A stretch of 64,000 nt of DNA from Galaxea fascicularis (GCA_948470475.1 OX419347.1:17150175-17214174), one strand, 5' to 3'. Positions 26,657-39,540 are shown, numbered from the stretch's first letter. Numbers and translations are program-made. The notes: generated by a model from the sequence alone, not told the origin.

Positions 26657-29600
26657 ATGGCGGCACGTCAATTTCTTCACCGATTCGAATGCTTTTCTTT
26701 GGGTCTTCTGTGTCTTCATGTTTTTAGCTCGCACATATCATCGGCGTCAAGCATAAGAGGAGTTGCAGTAACTAGTAAGTAGGATACTGCAGCAGCTTCA
26801 GTGTTGTAAAGCTAAACGATTGAAACGTACAGCTGATCTTAACTTGGACCGATATATAAAGGTAGAAATATTTTGCGAATCGTGTAAACTGATTTGTCGC
26901 CAAGGTAATGACGATGTATTTATCAATATGATGATTTTCCCGTCTTTTTTAAATTTTTTTCTGCCATGATCATGGTAAATTATGTATTTCCTTTTACACA
27001 GCCTGTATTAAGCGTATGTACAATGTACTGTATGTCGCCTACTATCAGGGGTTTACGGTCACTTCGTTCCATGGTCAGTTCGTTCCAAGTCAGATCGTTC
27101 CACGATAGAGGTCAGATCGTTTCATATCGTCCGATCGTTCCACTTATAAATAGTGAGGGAAATCTTCTTCCTCAATAAAAATGTCAAGAAAAAATTCCAA
27201 CCTGACTTTGGTCGTGCTTAGTGGACGAAACGAGTTTACCGCGTTTGACCGATATGATTCTGTTCGAGAATTTTATTGACACCTCAGACCCTGTCCTTTC
27301 CCATGGAAGTCTTGTCATTTTCTTCTGAAATAACACCTTGTTTGAAATTTCAAGTGTACTTGTTAATATAAGTTTTTAATTGCAGTTGATTACGTTGAAT
27401 TTATTGAAAACTTTACCTGTTCTGTCTGTTATCTTTGAAGTGACACACAATGACTTAGTCTTTATCAGCAGGGAAATATTCAGCCGATCGATCGACTATA
27501 AAAAAAATCACCGTTCTAATCTCTTATTACACTGGTGGAGAAATTTATCTACAGTTATCCATCGGTGTGGCACATACAGATCTGACTCTACCTGTATGTC
27601 ATGGAACGATCTGACTTGGAACGATCTGACCATGGAACGAAGTGACCGGATACCCTATCGGGTATACAGTATCATTAGTGAGGTTATAAAGTGATTTGGT
27701 AAGATTTGCAATTACCATCCGACAAATTGCCAAATTATCCAAAAATGATCAGTCTCACTCAGTATTCACTCAGAGATCCTGCAATTTATGTAAATCTGAG
27801 CTGTTATTTTATTTTATTATTGCAGGGTTACCATTTTATGACCCTTCAAAAGATTTCACCTGTCTAGATGGCTCACGTACGATACCTTTTAGTAGTGTAA
27901 ATGATGATTACTGTGACTGCACAGATGGTAGTGATGAACCAGGTCAGCATTCACATCTTTTTGTTCCCTTAAATTGCAATTTACAAAATTATGGTACTAT
28001 CACAGTTATCTATCATTGTCATCTTTTTATTAAGTCAATGTTATCTTCTTTGTCATCCTCATAATATAATTTTCATCATAACTGTCATACATGTAAATTC
28101 ATCCCTGCTGCCATATGATCATCATCTCATAGTTTGTTGTTGTTGTTGCTGCCATTATCAACATAATTTTCAGCACGATCTTCACTAAACTTCACCCTCT
28201 GCTTTTTCCTGTGCTGATTACAGTTGTAATAAGTGCCATCGCTCATTCATTGTACAAAAAGTGTGTGGAGATATTTGGATTTTGAGGCCAAATTATGATA
28301 GTGTACATACTCCTTTTGTTCAAAGCCCTCCTAAATAATGTTATCAAGACACACCAGATTAAAGCACCTGTGCCCCTTTTTTTCTTTCTAGGGACGCCGG
28401 CTTGCTCTAATGGAATATATCACTGCACAAATGCCGGATTTAGACCTTTAAATATCCCATCTTCTAGAGTCAATGATGGTTTATGTGGTATGGCACATGT
28501 ACATTAATACAATAATATGCATTCACATGTCTTCCAAGTTTGTGTCTTTTACCATACATGTACTTATGTTTAAATTAAGAAGCACAGCTTTTTGTTGATA
28601 ACTGATGTATTTCAAAAGAGGTCTTTCTAACAGTAGTTACAACGTACAACTACTTTTAACAGAGTAATTCTTCAGTTGTACATGAAGATTTGATTTTATC
28701 AACTGAGTTGATCATGTAAATAGGCCACCGTAAAGTCAATTTGGTTGATAATATCAAATTTTCTTTCCCTGACACAGTACCTCAGTTTAAACTAATCCCC
28801 TTTGTAAGTGTTTTGACATCAAGTAATTCTGATCAAAGGAAGCCTGCTTCATTAGTTGCTTTCTTGTAACATTTATTAACAGGATATCATTATTTACTAG
28901 TTGTGCTGCACCATTTGGCTCAGCAGACAGACATTCTCTCTGGCTCTCCAACGAGCCAAAAGAGGGTCTGTATACAAGGCTACAATTTGCTCTGCTGGTG
29001 ATGTGCAGTGTACTGCTGTAATTTAACAAATCTAGTTTAAGTTTTTGAACCAGTTTGTACATGTCCATGTAGGTAAGTAAAGGCTGTTTGATGAATTGGT
29101 TGTAAAAGGAAAATCAATGACTTTTTTTAACCTCTGGATTTCAGATTGTTGTGATGGGTCTGATGAATATGATGGATCCCTCAGTTGCCCAAACATATGC
29201 AAGTAAGGTTTGATTTGATCTCACAGTGTTATTGATAATGATAAATTTCAAAATCTACAAAGTCTTGTGAACATGGCCACCACAGTCTAAAAATAATATT
29301 ATTATAATTGTCACATGCTGTTACGTTGTTTCGAAGTACGTACATGTATACATCCATTTTGTAGAGCCAGCTGTGTCCTTTCTCTATGAATCGCACTCAG
29401 TTTGCATCCCCAATTGCTGACTTGAGCCGAGAAGAGAAAGGAGAGGAAATGCCTGTTACCAATTCATTCAGTGTGAATTGTAATTGCCTGAATGAAAGTT
29501 TGCATGGCAACAAAATCATCCTGCTGATACAGCTTGGCTTGTTAAGAAACTTAATACTCAAATGAAGAATGATCGTCGCAGTTGTGATTGCAATTTTTAC

Positions 29601-31900
29601 AATAATTTATTGCGTAAAGAAGCATGAAACAAATTCAGGACTTCAAACTTAATACTCTCTGTCATAAACCTTTTCACTCTTTTCATTCATTTTAGTGAAC
29701 AGATAATCTTGTTTTTATATTGAGTGAGATGATGGGTTTCCCCCTAATTCATAAGAACCTGAGTACCGGTAATGTAACAAAGTTCCATGCCATTTCTTCA
29801 GGGAACTTTATAAAGAACTTTATCAGAAGCAGAGAGAAGAAGCAGAGCTTGCAAAGCAGGTAACCGGTTCTTTCATTTTAAATGTTTCTGTTAGTAGTGA
29901 ATTCTGTAATTGATCAGAAACAATTCACGTCTGTTGCGGGAAGCTATATCTGAATGTACTTTTTCCATTTCAATTCAAGGGTCTAGCTGTAAAACAAGAG
30001 TACAGCCAACAAGGACAGGCAAAAAAAGAAGAAAGAAAGGTAAAATACTTAAATTTATTTTTGCATTAATTAAAGGTCTTGCAACATACAGTGTAGCACA
30101 GTGTTCCAGATAAGCGGCGGGTCTCGGGTCAAAAACCCGAGAAATCTGGCTCCCTGACCCGACACACAGAGTTGTTAAGTAAGAAAATTAGGGAAGACCC
30201 GTGTCTTATGACCCCTTAAAAATTTTCCGTGACTCCCTAACTCTGAAAGTTAACTGGAACAATGGTAGCAGTCAGCAAGCTGGCCTAGCTACCTGGCTAG
30301 CCTGGCTGAAACTTGATGGTGTTGATGGTTGATAAAGATAGTGATTGAGGTAATCATAACTTTGTAGGTTATGATGAAGTTATGTTATGGTTAATCTTAA
30401 TTAATCAAAAATTAAAAAGTTAATAGGATTTTGAATTTTTTTTTCGCACTGTATTAATCATTCTTGAAAAGTGACAAAATGTACAGTATCATTTTGCTTG
30501 CTTTAACAAGGTAAGTTTGTACTTTAAGTTATGAAAAGATTTGTTTTTTTTTTAACTGCTTAGCAAAAGCTTGAAGAACTGAAGAAACAACTGGAGGAAA
30601 AGAAAGCAGTTGTGGAAAGCTTAAAAGGTATTAAATGACACACAAACAGAATTTTACCAGATACATGTATATTTAATATAATTAATATATATTTTTATTG
30701 TTTATTTTTTCATGGCAGCTAAAAAAGAGGACGTTGAAGCAATTGAGAAAGAAGCAAAAGATGCTCATGAAAAAGAATGGCAAGGTGATGAAAAGCAAAT
30801 TTTATTACAAACTATAACTACTATTTTGCTGTTTTCATTGGTTCCAAATTGTGGTTTGTAATGAATTTGAAGGAAACAAAAAAATAAACTGGTGCAAACA
30901 TTTCAAACCAAAACAAACATAGGACACAAATGACAGTGTAATTGATGATTTTAGAGAATGGTACTGGATACAACCCTTTTTCTAGAACCTTAGCTGTCTA
31001 AAATGAGTTACAACTGGTGACTTGATTGACAATGAAGTGAAGTGAATTTGATAATTAAAATAATTTTATATTTTAAAGATAATGTTTGTTAAGGTTAATA
31101 AAAATAATTTTATATTTCACATATAATGTAACTTGTTAAGGTTAAAATAAAGCAGTCATGCATATACAGTAAAGTAGTTATTAATAGTAATTGCACCAAG
31201 GTGAAAGATTTTTCTTGGGAATCAAAAATTAAACCCTGATCACAGGGCAAAGTTTGTTTCACCTGACATTTCTAAAAATGATGTTCGTTGTAGAAACGAA
31301 AGCAAAAATACTGGCTGAGAGGGACAGAGCATCAGCAGAAGCTGCTTTTAAAGCTTTAGATACTGATGGGGATGGACGGTAATTTAATTTTATATATTAC
31401 ATGCATTTGTGAATTTTTGTTGACAATGTCAGGTTTGTTCTCATTTCATTTAGGTCATGTATTTGAGCATCATGGTGTGATGAAGTTGAGAGATTTAAGG
31501 AGTGAAATACTAATTGTAAAACAGAGTACCACAATGTTCACATTGCATGAGTATTTTTGAGGGGGTATTTCTTTACTGGCATGCTTCTTAATAACATGTA
31601 TTGTGCAGCAAGAAATAGGTGAATGATTCATGTAACTGCTTGCCAAAGAAGAGAACAAGGTAAATCACTTTGATGTCAGAGTTTAATTTCCTGGCATTGT
31701 TCTGTATCCCATCTGCAGTCTGACAGTTCAAGAAATTGTTGATACTGAACTTCTGGACAAGAAATACAATGATGAAGAGGCAAAGGTAAATGTTTTTGTC
31801 CACAGTAAAATAATATTTTGAACAAAAATAATGTAATTTCTTCAGAGCCTTAAAAGCATGGCTACAGTGTATGATTGACACTTTTGTGACTTAGCAATAA

Positions 31901-31948
<48 letters not shown>

Positions 31949-34900
31949 AGACAATTCAAATTGTCGCCTCATCTCTTTACTTGGGGAATAAGTGCTATTT
32001 AGAATATACAGTGTAATAGATGTTGACTTTAAATATAAAAATTAAATGAATAACCAAATTATCCCAACCAATAATAAACATGCAAAGTATTATCACTTGT
32101 GCTAAGGAGAATTTTTATAGTGATTTTGTGACTCAAAGGGTTAACATTTGACACAACTAACTGTTCTATTTTCTTTCTTTTCTCTTTAATTTGTGCTTTT
32201 GGTAGGAATTGCTGGGTGGATATGATGATGCAGACTTTGACAGCTTTCTGGCTGCATTGTGGAGTGATGTTAAGGGAAAATACCTTCATAAGGAGGTACG
32301 TGAGCACTTTTCTTATACAGGTTGAAGCTCACCCAATCCTTAAAAATGTTATTAATGAAATAGCAGGTCTGTATTAATGTATTGTGTTGATCAAATGTTG
32401 CCAGCCTGAACCACCACCAGTTGATGAATCAGAAAAAGGAGGTGCTGAGGAGAAGCCAACAGAGGGTGAGCTAGTCATAAGTTATTTGTTAATCAGTTTA
32501 TTGAGCATTGAGTGACTTTTTGAGTGATTTTTTACCCTCCTTAAAAATTTCTGACTTGTCTCAGTCACAGCCAAAACATAAAAAAAATACAGGGAAATGT
32601 TTTTTCCTTGTATTTTTTCCTGTCTTGTGCTTAGTTTTCTAGGAAATATGGGCCAAAGCATGAAAGAACTTATAATCGATTTCTTTTGTCTTTAGTTTTA
32701 AACAAAATTACAGAAAATACTGAACTAGTTTCTTTAGCTCATATTTCGTGAAAACTAAGGACAAAAAAATGACAAAATATACAGGGCAATGTTAACACAC
32801 AAAAGCAAGCAAGAAATCAGTCATTTTTGAGCAAAATGAAAAAATCATCTCAAAATGTCATTAGTGTTCCACCCGAGCCTTCTATTATGTAATTGATTGA
32901 TTAATCAATCTAGTGATTGACAACAACATAGTCCGCTGTGCAGTAGAACTTTACAGTTTATACCCAGTCCGTTCATACTCAAGCTGTTTTGTTATCAGCC
33001 GAAACACCCTCAACAGAATCTCCTCCACAACCGCCTCCAATTGACGACCACTTTGACGAAGACGAAGATCTTCCTGATGTTCCTGGTGAAGAAGATGACG
33101 AGGATGAAGAAGATGAAGATGCTGGTGATGGGAGAGAGCCTCCGCATGAGTTTAAGGAAGACACAGAGAAACCAGTTGCAGAGTCTGCAGAGGGTGAGAA
33201 AAGAAATGGGTTCAAGTTCACTTCTAGTGTTTGTATGATGACAGTTGGAATCATTATGATTCATTTGTATTGTATAAAAAATTATGACAGGCAAGGAAGA
33301 AGTGGTAGGTATTAAAGAGAGGGTGTGCAGGAAAAAAGTGGATTTGAGTTTGAGAGCTGTTCTGGTGTAAGTTGCAAAATGAATAATAATATTATTATAT
33401 TGTGTTTCAAGTGCAGATGAAAATGTACTTAATGGTTATAGTAAGGGCAAGGATTATTACTGATTTAGTAGTTATATCCAGCTGACTACACCTTGACATT
33501 TCCAACTTACAGACAACAAAGATGATGATTTAAAGATGCCTGATTATGATGAAGAAACTCAAGCAAAAATTTCGGGTAAGAAAAGTGAAGTGAAGTGATG
33601 ATTGACAAGTGGCCAGTGTCCAATAATCAAGCCCTGGTGGTACCAAGGATCAATTGTCTGGTTTTACTGTGGCCAAGAGACTACTTTAGAGTAGTTTTTT
33701 TTTGGGGGGGGGGGGGAAGGAAGGGAGTGGGGGGAAGGCACACAGTGGTTTTGAGGGGGTGTACAGTTGCTTGTTGTGCAAATTTTGCCTCAGCCATGTA
33801 CAATGCTTCATGTTGTGGATAAAGATTGATTTTGCATTTTGCATAATTTCTTTGAATTTGCTTTAGTCGCTGATCAGGCAAGGAAGGAGTTTGATGATGC
33901 AGAAACAACTGTGCGGGACACAGAAAGAGAAGTCAGGTTCGTCTGTGATAGTTACAGTAGGTTTACCACTGTAAAAATATTTGAGAGCTGGCATTCATTG
34001 CATCAAGATCCATACAAGCAATTCAAACACTGTTGGCCTACAACATCCAACATTGCTTGGCCGATAATGTTGGGTGTGTTGTAGCTCAAAATGAAATTCA
34101 GCTTAAAATGGTTTTAGCCAAGTTCGTTTGTTTCCTAACCCTAATTAGGGTGAGGAGACAAAGGAAATTGAGAATCAAACTAGATTGAAACCTTTGTAAC
34201 CTGATCTTCATTTGAACTGCAAGAGGTGCATCTTAATTTGAATGCGGTGTTGGCTGTTGTTGGGAGTTCACACCTTACAACTGGCAACAAATCATTGCTT
34301 CACTCTAATGATTATTTTACTTTTAATTATTGTGTTTGTAGTGACCTTGAGCGAGTACTCAACATTAACCTGGGACAAGAGGAGGAGTTTTCTCCACTTC
34401 AAGGACAGTGTTTTGAATACACGGATAGAGAGTGAGTAATATGAAAATGGGTCAATTTTCATTGTTTTTGTAGAAAGAGAGCCACTTCTCTGCCATATAA
34501 CAAAATGCATTTTGAGAAGGAGGTATTCATCACAGACCAATGACAGTACTTTAATTTTCCTTTCTTTCTTTATTTCTGTTAAGGTATTTATACAAACTGT
34601 GTCCGTTTGACAAAGCATCTCAACAACCAAAAGACGGAGGGTCAGAGACTTCCCTTGGGTAAGCAAAATCCTGGAAAAGGTCTAAATTTTCCCATCATAA
34701 AATTAATGTTAACTCTACGCTTGGAAGCCGTGGAAAATAACATCTTGTCATAAGCGAGATAAGCACGGCAATTCTGTTCTCACCATATTTATTTTTGACT
34801 TTAAGGCACTTTTTGTGTTGTGGTTCAAATAGAGTCCCCTATTTTTCCTTGGGATTTTTTAGACTTGTCTTGGTTTGTAATGGTGTGTGCATCCTGTCAA

Positions 34901-35663
34901 GGAGAGTTTAAACTACCGAGAGGGCCCCTAGTTTGGGTATATATAGTGCCCCCTCCCCCCCCCCCCCAAGTTTCCCCCTTGGTAGTTTACGTGATTTCCC
35001 CAGCATTAACTTGCCATTGCAAGCCAAGATGATGACAGTTTATATCAAAGCGTATGAGTCTCCACAATCCACTCAGAAGAATAGGAGAAAGTAAGTTGTA
35101 AGCAGTCCTTGGTTAGTGTGGATTGTATAGTCATCAACATGGCTGATGGAACAGGGTTCTCAATAGAAGGCAGCACCCGGGGATTGATCGCCGCTGACTT
35201 TGGGATTTATAGCCGCTTGCTTTGTGTTTAAGTTGCTTTCTTTTTCTTTGTTTTTCTTCTTCTGACTTTGCTGAAGAGTCTCCTACTTTATCAGTGATCA
35301 TCCCCTACTTAAAAATCTGTTGAGAACCTGTATGGAAACAAGGGATTTCTGTGAAGAGAAGCAGTTATAACTAAGCTTAAAGCAAGGCTGAGACAGCTAG
35401 CTGATAAGTTAATTTTCTTATACATGCCTTTCTTTCAGCATTGAATTGTAAGTACCAACTGCAAATTTTTAGCAAAATATTATTTATGATCATTTAATTT
35501 GTTTTAGAACTTGGGGTGAATGGACTGGAGAAGCTAACAAATACAGTCGTATGAAATATTCTGGGGGACAAAGCTGCTGGAATGGACCCAACAGATCTGC
35601 TGCGGTAAGGAATACCTCACATTACCCTTTAACCCTTTCCCTCCTAAGGGGTTCCCCATTGAT

Positions 35664-35708
<45 letters not shown>

Positions 35709-35813
35709 ATTTGGCACTCTCAGGAGTGAAAGGGTTAATGGGAACATAGTTTTTGGGTGAAGATATTGTTAACCCATTGCCTCCTAATGGTTCCCCATTG
35801 ACGAGTAAAATCC

Positions 35814-35847
<34 letters not shown>

Positions 35848-36285
35848 ATTTGGCACTCTCAGGAGTGAAAGGGTCAACCCCTAGAAGTGACCAATGGTTA
35901 AATTCTCCTTATAGTAACACTGCTCAATCAAATCTACATGATAGGATTTAGATTTAGATTTAGATTGGATTTAAAAAATGCAAGGAACTTAAGACAGCTA
36001 TTCTTTCAGGGAGGCAGCTCCAGTGAGCTCTACAGTGTAGTTCTTGAAAAGTATGAATACCTCAAAACCTCCTTACTAGTATATGGAATTCTGAACTTAT
36101 GTCTACTTTTGCTTGTTTTGCCTTCTATGCAGGTAAACCTTCGTTGTGGATCAACTAACGAACTGGTGCAGGTTTCCGAACCCAGCAGATGTGAATATCT
36201 GATGGAATTCAAAACTCCAGCTGCCTGCCAGAACATCGATGGGGATGCATCATCTCTTCTTCATGAACATGGTGGAGAGCTATGA
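26657..36285 (+). CDS. PRKCSH: Glucosidase II beta subunit (PRKCSH), 19 coding exons
   Basis: Regulatory subunit of ER glucosidase II, which trims the inner glucoses from N-glycans; the beta subunit binds the catalytic alpha subunit, mannose and the ER-retrieval machinery. Exons: 26657-26774, 27826-27942, 28392-28487, 29145-29202, 29802-29859, 29980-30039, 30564-30627, 30719-30784, 31294-31378, 31719-31785, 32206-32295, 32405-32465, 32999-33193, 33513-33575, 33867-33936, 34342-34431, 34584-34658, 35508-35604, 36133-36285. Frames join to 560 codons (human about 528). Visible: signal peptide (1-30), two LDLa-like repeats ([26 protein letters not shown]), Lys/Glu coiled coil (about 130-235), one complete EF-hand loop DTDGDGRLTVQE split by an intron (about 235-246), acidic Asp/Glu stretch (about 330-360), MRH domain ([20 protein letters not shown] to [14 protein letters not shown], about 440-545). 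The C terminus is HEHGGEL, not the usual HDEL. Confidence 0.96.
27048..27655. mobile_element. TIR element with iterated TCAGATCGTTCCA modules
   Basis: About 46-bp inverted repeats: left GGTCACTTCGTTCCATGGTC onward, right its reverse complement. Flanking TATC/TATC suggests a 4-bp duplication. Inside each arm the word GTCAGATCGTTCCA recurs several times. In PRKCSH intron 1. No transposase frame. Confidence 0.75.
30102..30261 (+). mobile_element. MITE-like repeat with TGTTCCAG ends (copy 2)
   Basis: Ends TGTTCCAG and CTGGAACA are exact inverted repeats. The middle includes CTCGGGTCAAAAACCCGAG and GGGAAGACCCG. The repeat at 17609-17767 is the same family inverted. Located in PRKCSH intron 6. Confidence 0.7.
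31901..31948. repeat. (TTA)n microsatellite
   Basis: About sixteen perfect ATT/TTA repeats in PRKCSH intron 10. Confidence 0.95.
35629..35738. mobile_element. TTAACCCTTT MITE, copy A
   Basis: Ends TTAACCCTTTCCCTCCT and AGGAGTGAAAGGGTTAA are inverted repeats. The inner sequence contains the palindrome AGTGCCATTTGGCACT. A second copy starts 30 bp downstream. In PRKCSH intron 18. Confidence 0.8.
35769..35877. mobile_element. TTAACCCTTT MITE, copy B
   Basis: About 90% like copy A, same orientation, sharing TCTGGCGTTAGACAGAG and the AGTGCCATTTGGCACT palindrome. The two copies are side by side with a short spacer, either as independent insertions or a local duplication. Confidence 0.8.
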
Positions 36286-37479
36286 GGAGATAACATCATG
36301 TACAGAATTTTTTATAAGAAACAAAAAGTATTTGTTACTGCAATTAACTTCCCAAGTCAGCCACCATCAACTAATGTGTAGTAATAAATGGAATTGCCAT
36401 GTACTGTTCTGATTTCCCAGAATAAGAAATAATTTTGCAAATAAAATTTGTTGGATTTGCTCCTCTAAGATCGATTCGTGTTAACTTGTCTCTCCTTAAG
36501 GTATCTGCATATTTTTTGGTAGAAAGATACTCCATGAGAGCAGGCAGTTCTTTCTGGTTGAGCTTGCTCGTGGTGGTACCTGCATCTGCCCTCTCATGCT
36601 TGACCAGAGTAATTTCGGTTACATTTTGCACTTAAACAGAATTTGAAACCAACTGAACCTTAGCTGTTAAACAGAATTGCCAGTTTAGACTTCATGCTAA
36701 CAACAAAAAAAAAAAAGGTTGAATAAATAAGAATAACAGAAAGCACTGGCATGCAATGTAAACTCAATTTCAACAAGAAATTCAACAAGAATTTGAGAAC
36801 GGCGTTTGTGGCCATCCTTGAACAATACCCAGTGTCTTCGTAATCCTATAGTGCAAAGTCAATGTGAGAAAACAAAACTTATCAGCAATTTGCTGTGTTG
36901 AAAAATACTCGTGTCTCCGTGTCTAGAGTCTCGCTCTGATAATAACCTTTTTTTACTGGCGTTTATAATCCATTAAATATTTTCGCACGCACGCGATTGG
37001 TCTAAACGCATCATCTGACTAAATATTCCTCAGCTAAAACTGGGGAATACCCGGTGATATTCCCCAAATGCGTGTTGCGACAAATATTTGAAGGATACAA
37101 CCTCAAAATATGTCGGATATTTGCCCTTGAACATTATCATTTCCTCGAAGCTCACAGAATTCCCCTCGGAAAACTGTTCACTTCTCGGAACAGATAATGT
37201 CCGCGGACAAATATCCGAGCATATTTTCGCGCCAAATGGAGACTATTGTTTATTTCGCCCGTGAAGGAGTTTTATAATATCCACTCTAAATTTTCCGGGG
37301 GATGACTATTAGTCGACACCCAATTGATTGACGCAAATTTACCCAAACGCACTTATTAAGTTCGTCTTCCCATGCATTATTTCTCGTTTTAATGAAACTA
37401 ACATGAAATAAAAACGTCATCTGATGTGCGTATTACTTAGTTTTGAAATCTGCAAAAGATTCTCCGAGAGTTATCTGAC
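36286..37479. terminator. PRKCSH 3' UTR with AATAAA, then intergenic sequence
   Basis: A forward AATAAA lies at 36440-36445, about 155 bp after the stop, and is the likely polyadenylation signal. Beyond it no gene was recognised. A short hairpin GGGGAATACCCGGTGATATTCCCC-like palindrome lies near 37043-37067, and repeated CAAATATYYGA words around 37081-37230 suggest a further uncharacterised repeat. Confidence 0.5.
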
Positions 37480-39272
37480 TGGGCTCAACAAGGTTGTAAG
37501 TTAAGGCGAGTGAGTTATGTCTGAGTGAGTTACTGGCCGTGAGTTACCAAATGTTGAAATTTCAAGATTTAGTATGCAAGATTTGGCACGCAGAATATTG
37601 AAATTTCAAGATTTGACATGCAAAATCTTGAAATTTCAATATTTGGCTTGCAGAATCTTGAAATTTCAAGATTTAGCATGCAGAATATTGAAATGCAGAA
37701 TATTGAAATTTTAATATTCTGCATGCCAAATCTTGAAATTTCAATATTCTGCATTTCGATATTCTGCATGTCAAATCATGAAATTTCAATATTCTGTATT
37801 TCAATATTCTGCATGCCAAATCTTGAAATTTCAATATTCTGCAGGTCAAATCTTGAAACTTCAATATTCTGCATGCCAAATCTTGAAATTTCGATATTCT
37901 GCATGCAGAATCTTGAAATTTCAATATTCTGCATTTTAATATTCTGCATGCCAAATCTTGAAATTTTGATATTCTGCATGCAGAATCTTGAAATTTCAAT
38001 ATTCTGCATGCAGAATCTTGAAATGCAGAATATTGAAATTTCAAGATTCTGCATTTCAGTACTCTGCATGCCAAATCTTGAAATTTCAACATTCTGCATT
38101 TCGATATTCTGCATGTCAAATCTTGAAATTTCAATATTCTGCATGCAGAATCTTCAAATTTCAATATTGTGCATGCTAAATCTAGAAATTTCAATATTCT
38201 GCATGCCAAATCCTGAAATTTCAATATTCTGCATGCCAAATCTTGAAATTTCGATATTCTGCATGCAGAAACTTGAAATTTCGATATTCTGCATGCAGAA
38301 TATTGAAATTTCAATCTTCTGCATTTCAATATTCTGCATGTCAAATCTTGAAATTTCAATATTCTGCATGCCAAATCTTGAACTTTCGATATTCTGCATG
38401 CAGAATCTTGAAATGCAGAATATTGAAATTTCAAGATTCTGCATTTCAATATTCTGCATGCCAAATCTTGAAATTTCAATATTCTGCATTTCGATATTCT
38501 GCATGTCAAATCTTGAAATTTCAAGATTCTGCAAGCCAAATATTGAAATTTCAATATTCTGCATTTCGATATTCTGCATGTCAAATCTTGAAATTTCAAG
38601 ATTCTGCAAGCCAAATATTGAAATTTCAATATTCTGCATGCCAAATCTTGAAATTTCGATATTCTGCATGTCAAATCTTGAAATTTCAATATTCTGCATG
38701 CCAAATCTTGAAATTTCGATATTCTGCATGCCAAATCTTGAAATGCAGAATATTGATATTTCAAGATTCTGCATGCAGAATATCGAAATTTCAAGATTTG
38801 ACATGCAGAATCTTGAAATTTCAATATTTGGCATGCAGAATCTTGAAATTTCAAGATTTGACATGCAGAATATCGAAATGCAGAATATTGAAGTTTCAAG
38901 ATTTGACATGCAGAATATTGAAATTTCAATATTTGGCATGTCAAATCTTGAAATGCAGAATATTGAAATTTCAAGATTTAGCATGCGGAATATTGAAATG
39001 CAGAATATTGAAATTTCAAGATTCTGCATGCAGGATATCGAAATTTCAAGATTTGGCATGCAGAAGATTGAAGTTTCAAGATTTGACATGCAGAATATTG
39101 AAGTTTCAAGATTTGACATGCAGAGTCTTGAAATTTCAATATTTGGCATGTCAAATCTTGAAATTTCAATATTCTGCATGCCAAATCTTGAAATTTCAAC
39201 ATTTGGTAACTCACGGCCAGTAACTTACTCAGGCATAACTCACTCGTTTTAACTTACAACCTTGTTGAACCC
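37480..39272. mobile_element. 1.8-kb hAT-like TIR element filled with a 15-bp module array
   Basis: Flanked by an exact 8-bp duplication TATCTGAC (37472-37479 and 39273-39280). Terminal inverted repeats of about 80 bp start GGGYTCAACAAGGTTGTAAG, contain GAGTGAGTTATG and ACTGGCCGTGAGTTACC, and end in the 15-mer TACCAAATGTTGAAA. No transposase. All remaining internal sequence is the array at 37545-39208. The 8-bp duplication points to hAT-type mobilisation (inference). Confidence 0.85.
37545..39208. repeat. Array of about 111 bidirectional 15-bp modules
   Basis: The array is a string of 15-mers such as TTTCAATATTCTGCA, TTTCAAGATTTGGCA and TTTCAAGATTTGACA, each present in forward or reverse-complement orientation. 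Neighbours mostly alternate, creating palindromic centres GAAA|TTTC and GCA|TGC. Same-orientation neighbours give GAAA|TGC or GCA|TTTC junctions. From 37604 to the end the 15-bp register is unbroken; one module near 37575 is 14 bp. Long open frames exist on both strands only because 15 is a multiple of three and the module lacks stops in several frames; I do not call them genes. Confidence 0.92.
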
Positions 39273-39312
39273 TATCTGACCAAGTCTCTGTTAAAACATA
39301 ATTATCACGAAT

Positions 39313-39485
39313 GACCAGCTCCCAGTTGGTAGAGCCGTCTGCACCGTTAGTTATGGGTTCCACCCAGCACAGGCTTCATTTTCACTACTACTCAACCACA
39401 GTGTTCATAACTGCGATGATCACTCAGATCTTCAATCCGCGGTCAAAAATGTGATTTCCATATCGCACTCACACTCACACTTATT
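39313..39485 (+). repeat. tRNA-derived SINE, copy 1
   Basis: Head with box A-like CCCAGTTGGTAGAGC and a weak box B-like ATGGGTTCCACCC. The body contains GTGTTCATAACTGCGATGATCA, shared with copy 2. The tail has CACTCACACTCACAC. Confidence 0.6.
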
Positions 39486-39540
39486 TATTCATCACACTTG
39501 GGCTTATTACAAACTCACCAATTGGCCACATTTCATTTAC

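Noticed and set aside
32979..33254. Serine-rich minus-strand frame opposite PRKCSH.
   Set aside because: It is the complement of the acidic Asp/Glu-coding exon; serine richness follows from the GAA/GAT codons on the other strand.
34021..34085. Possible copy of the Harbinger-type MITE (CATCCAACATTGCTTGGCC).
   Set aside because: Only short words resemble the inner modules; no terminal repeats or TTA duplication are found.
37545..39208. CRISPR-like array.
   Set aside because: Regular spacing and palindromes are superficially similar, but there are no unique spacers, the units are contiguous, and the genome is eukaryotic.
37618..39252. Long open frames on both strands (up to 544 codons plus strand, 433 codons minus strand) in the module array.
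   Set aside because: The unit is 15 bp, a multiple of three, without stops in several frames, so openness follows automatically from the repeat. The peptides are simple repeats of the module, run on both strands, and start and stop at the element arms. No independent evidence of coding.
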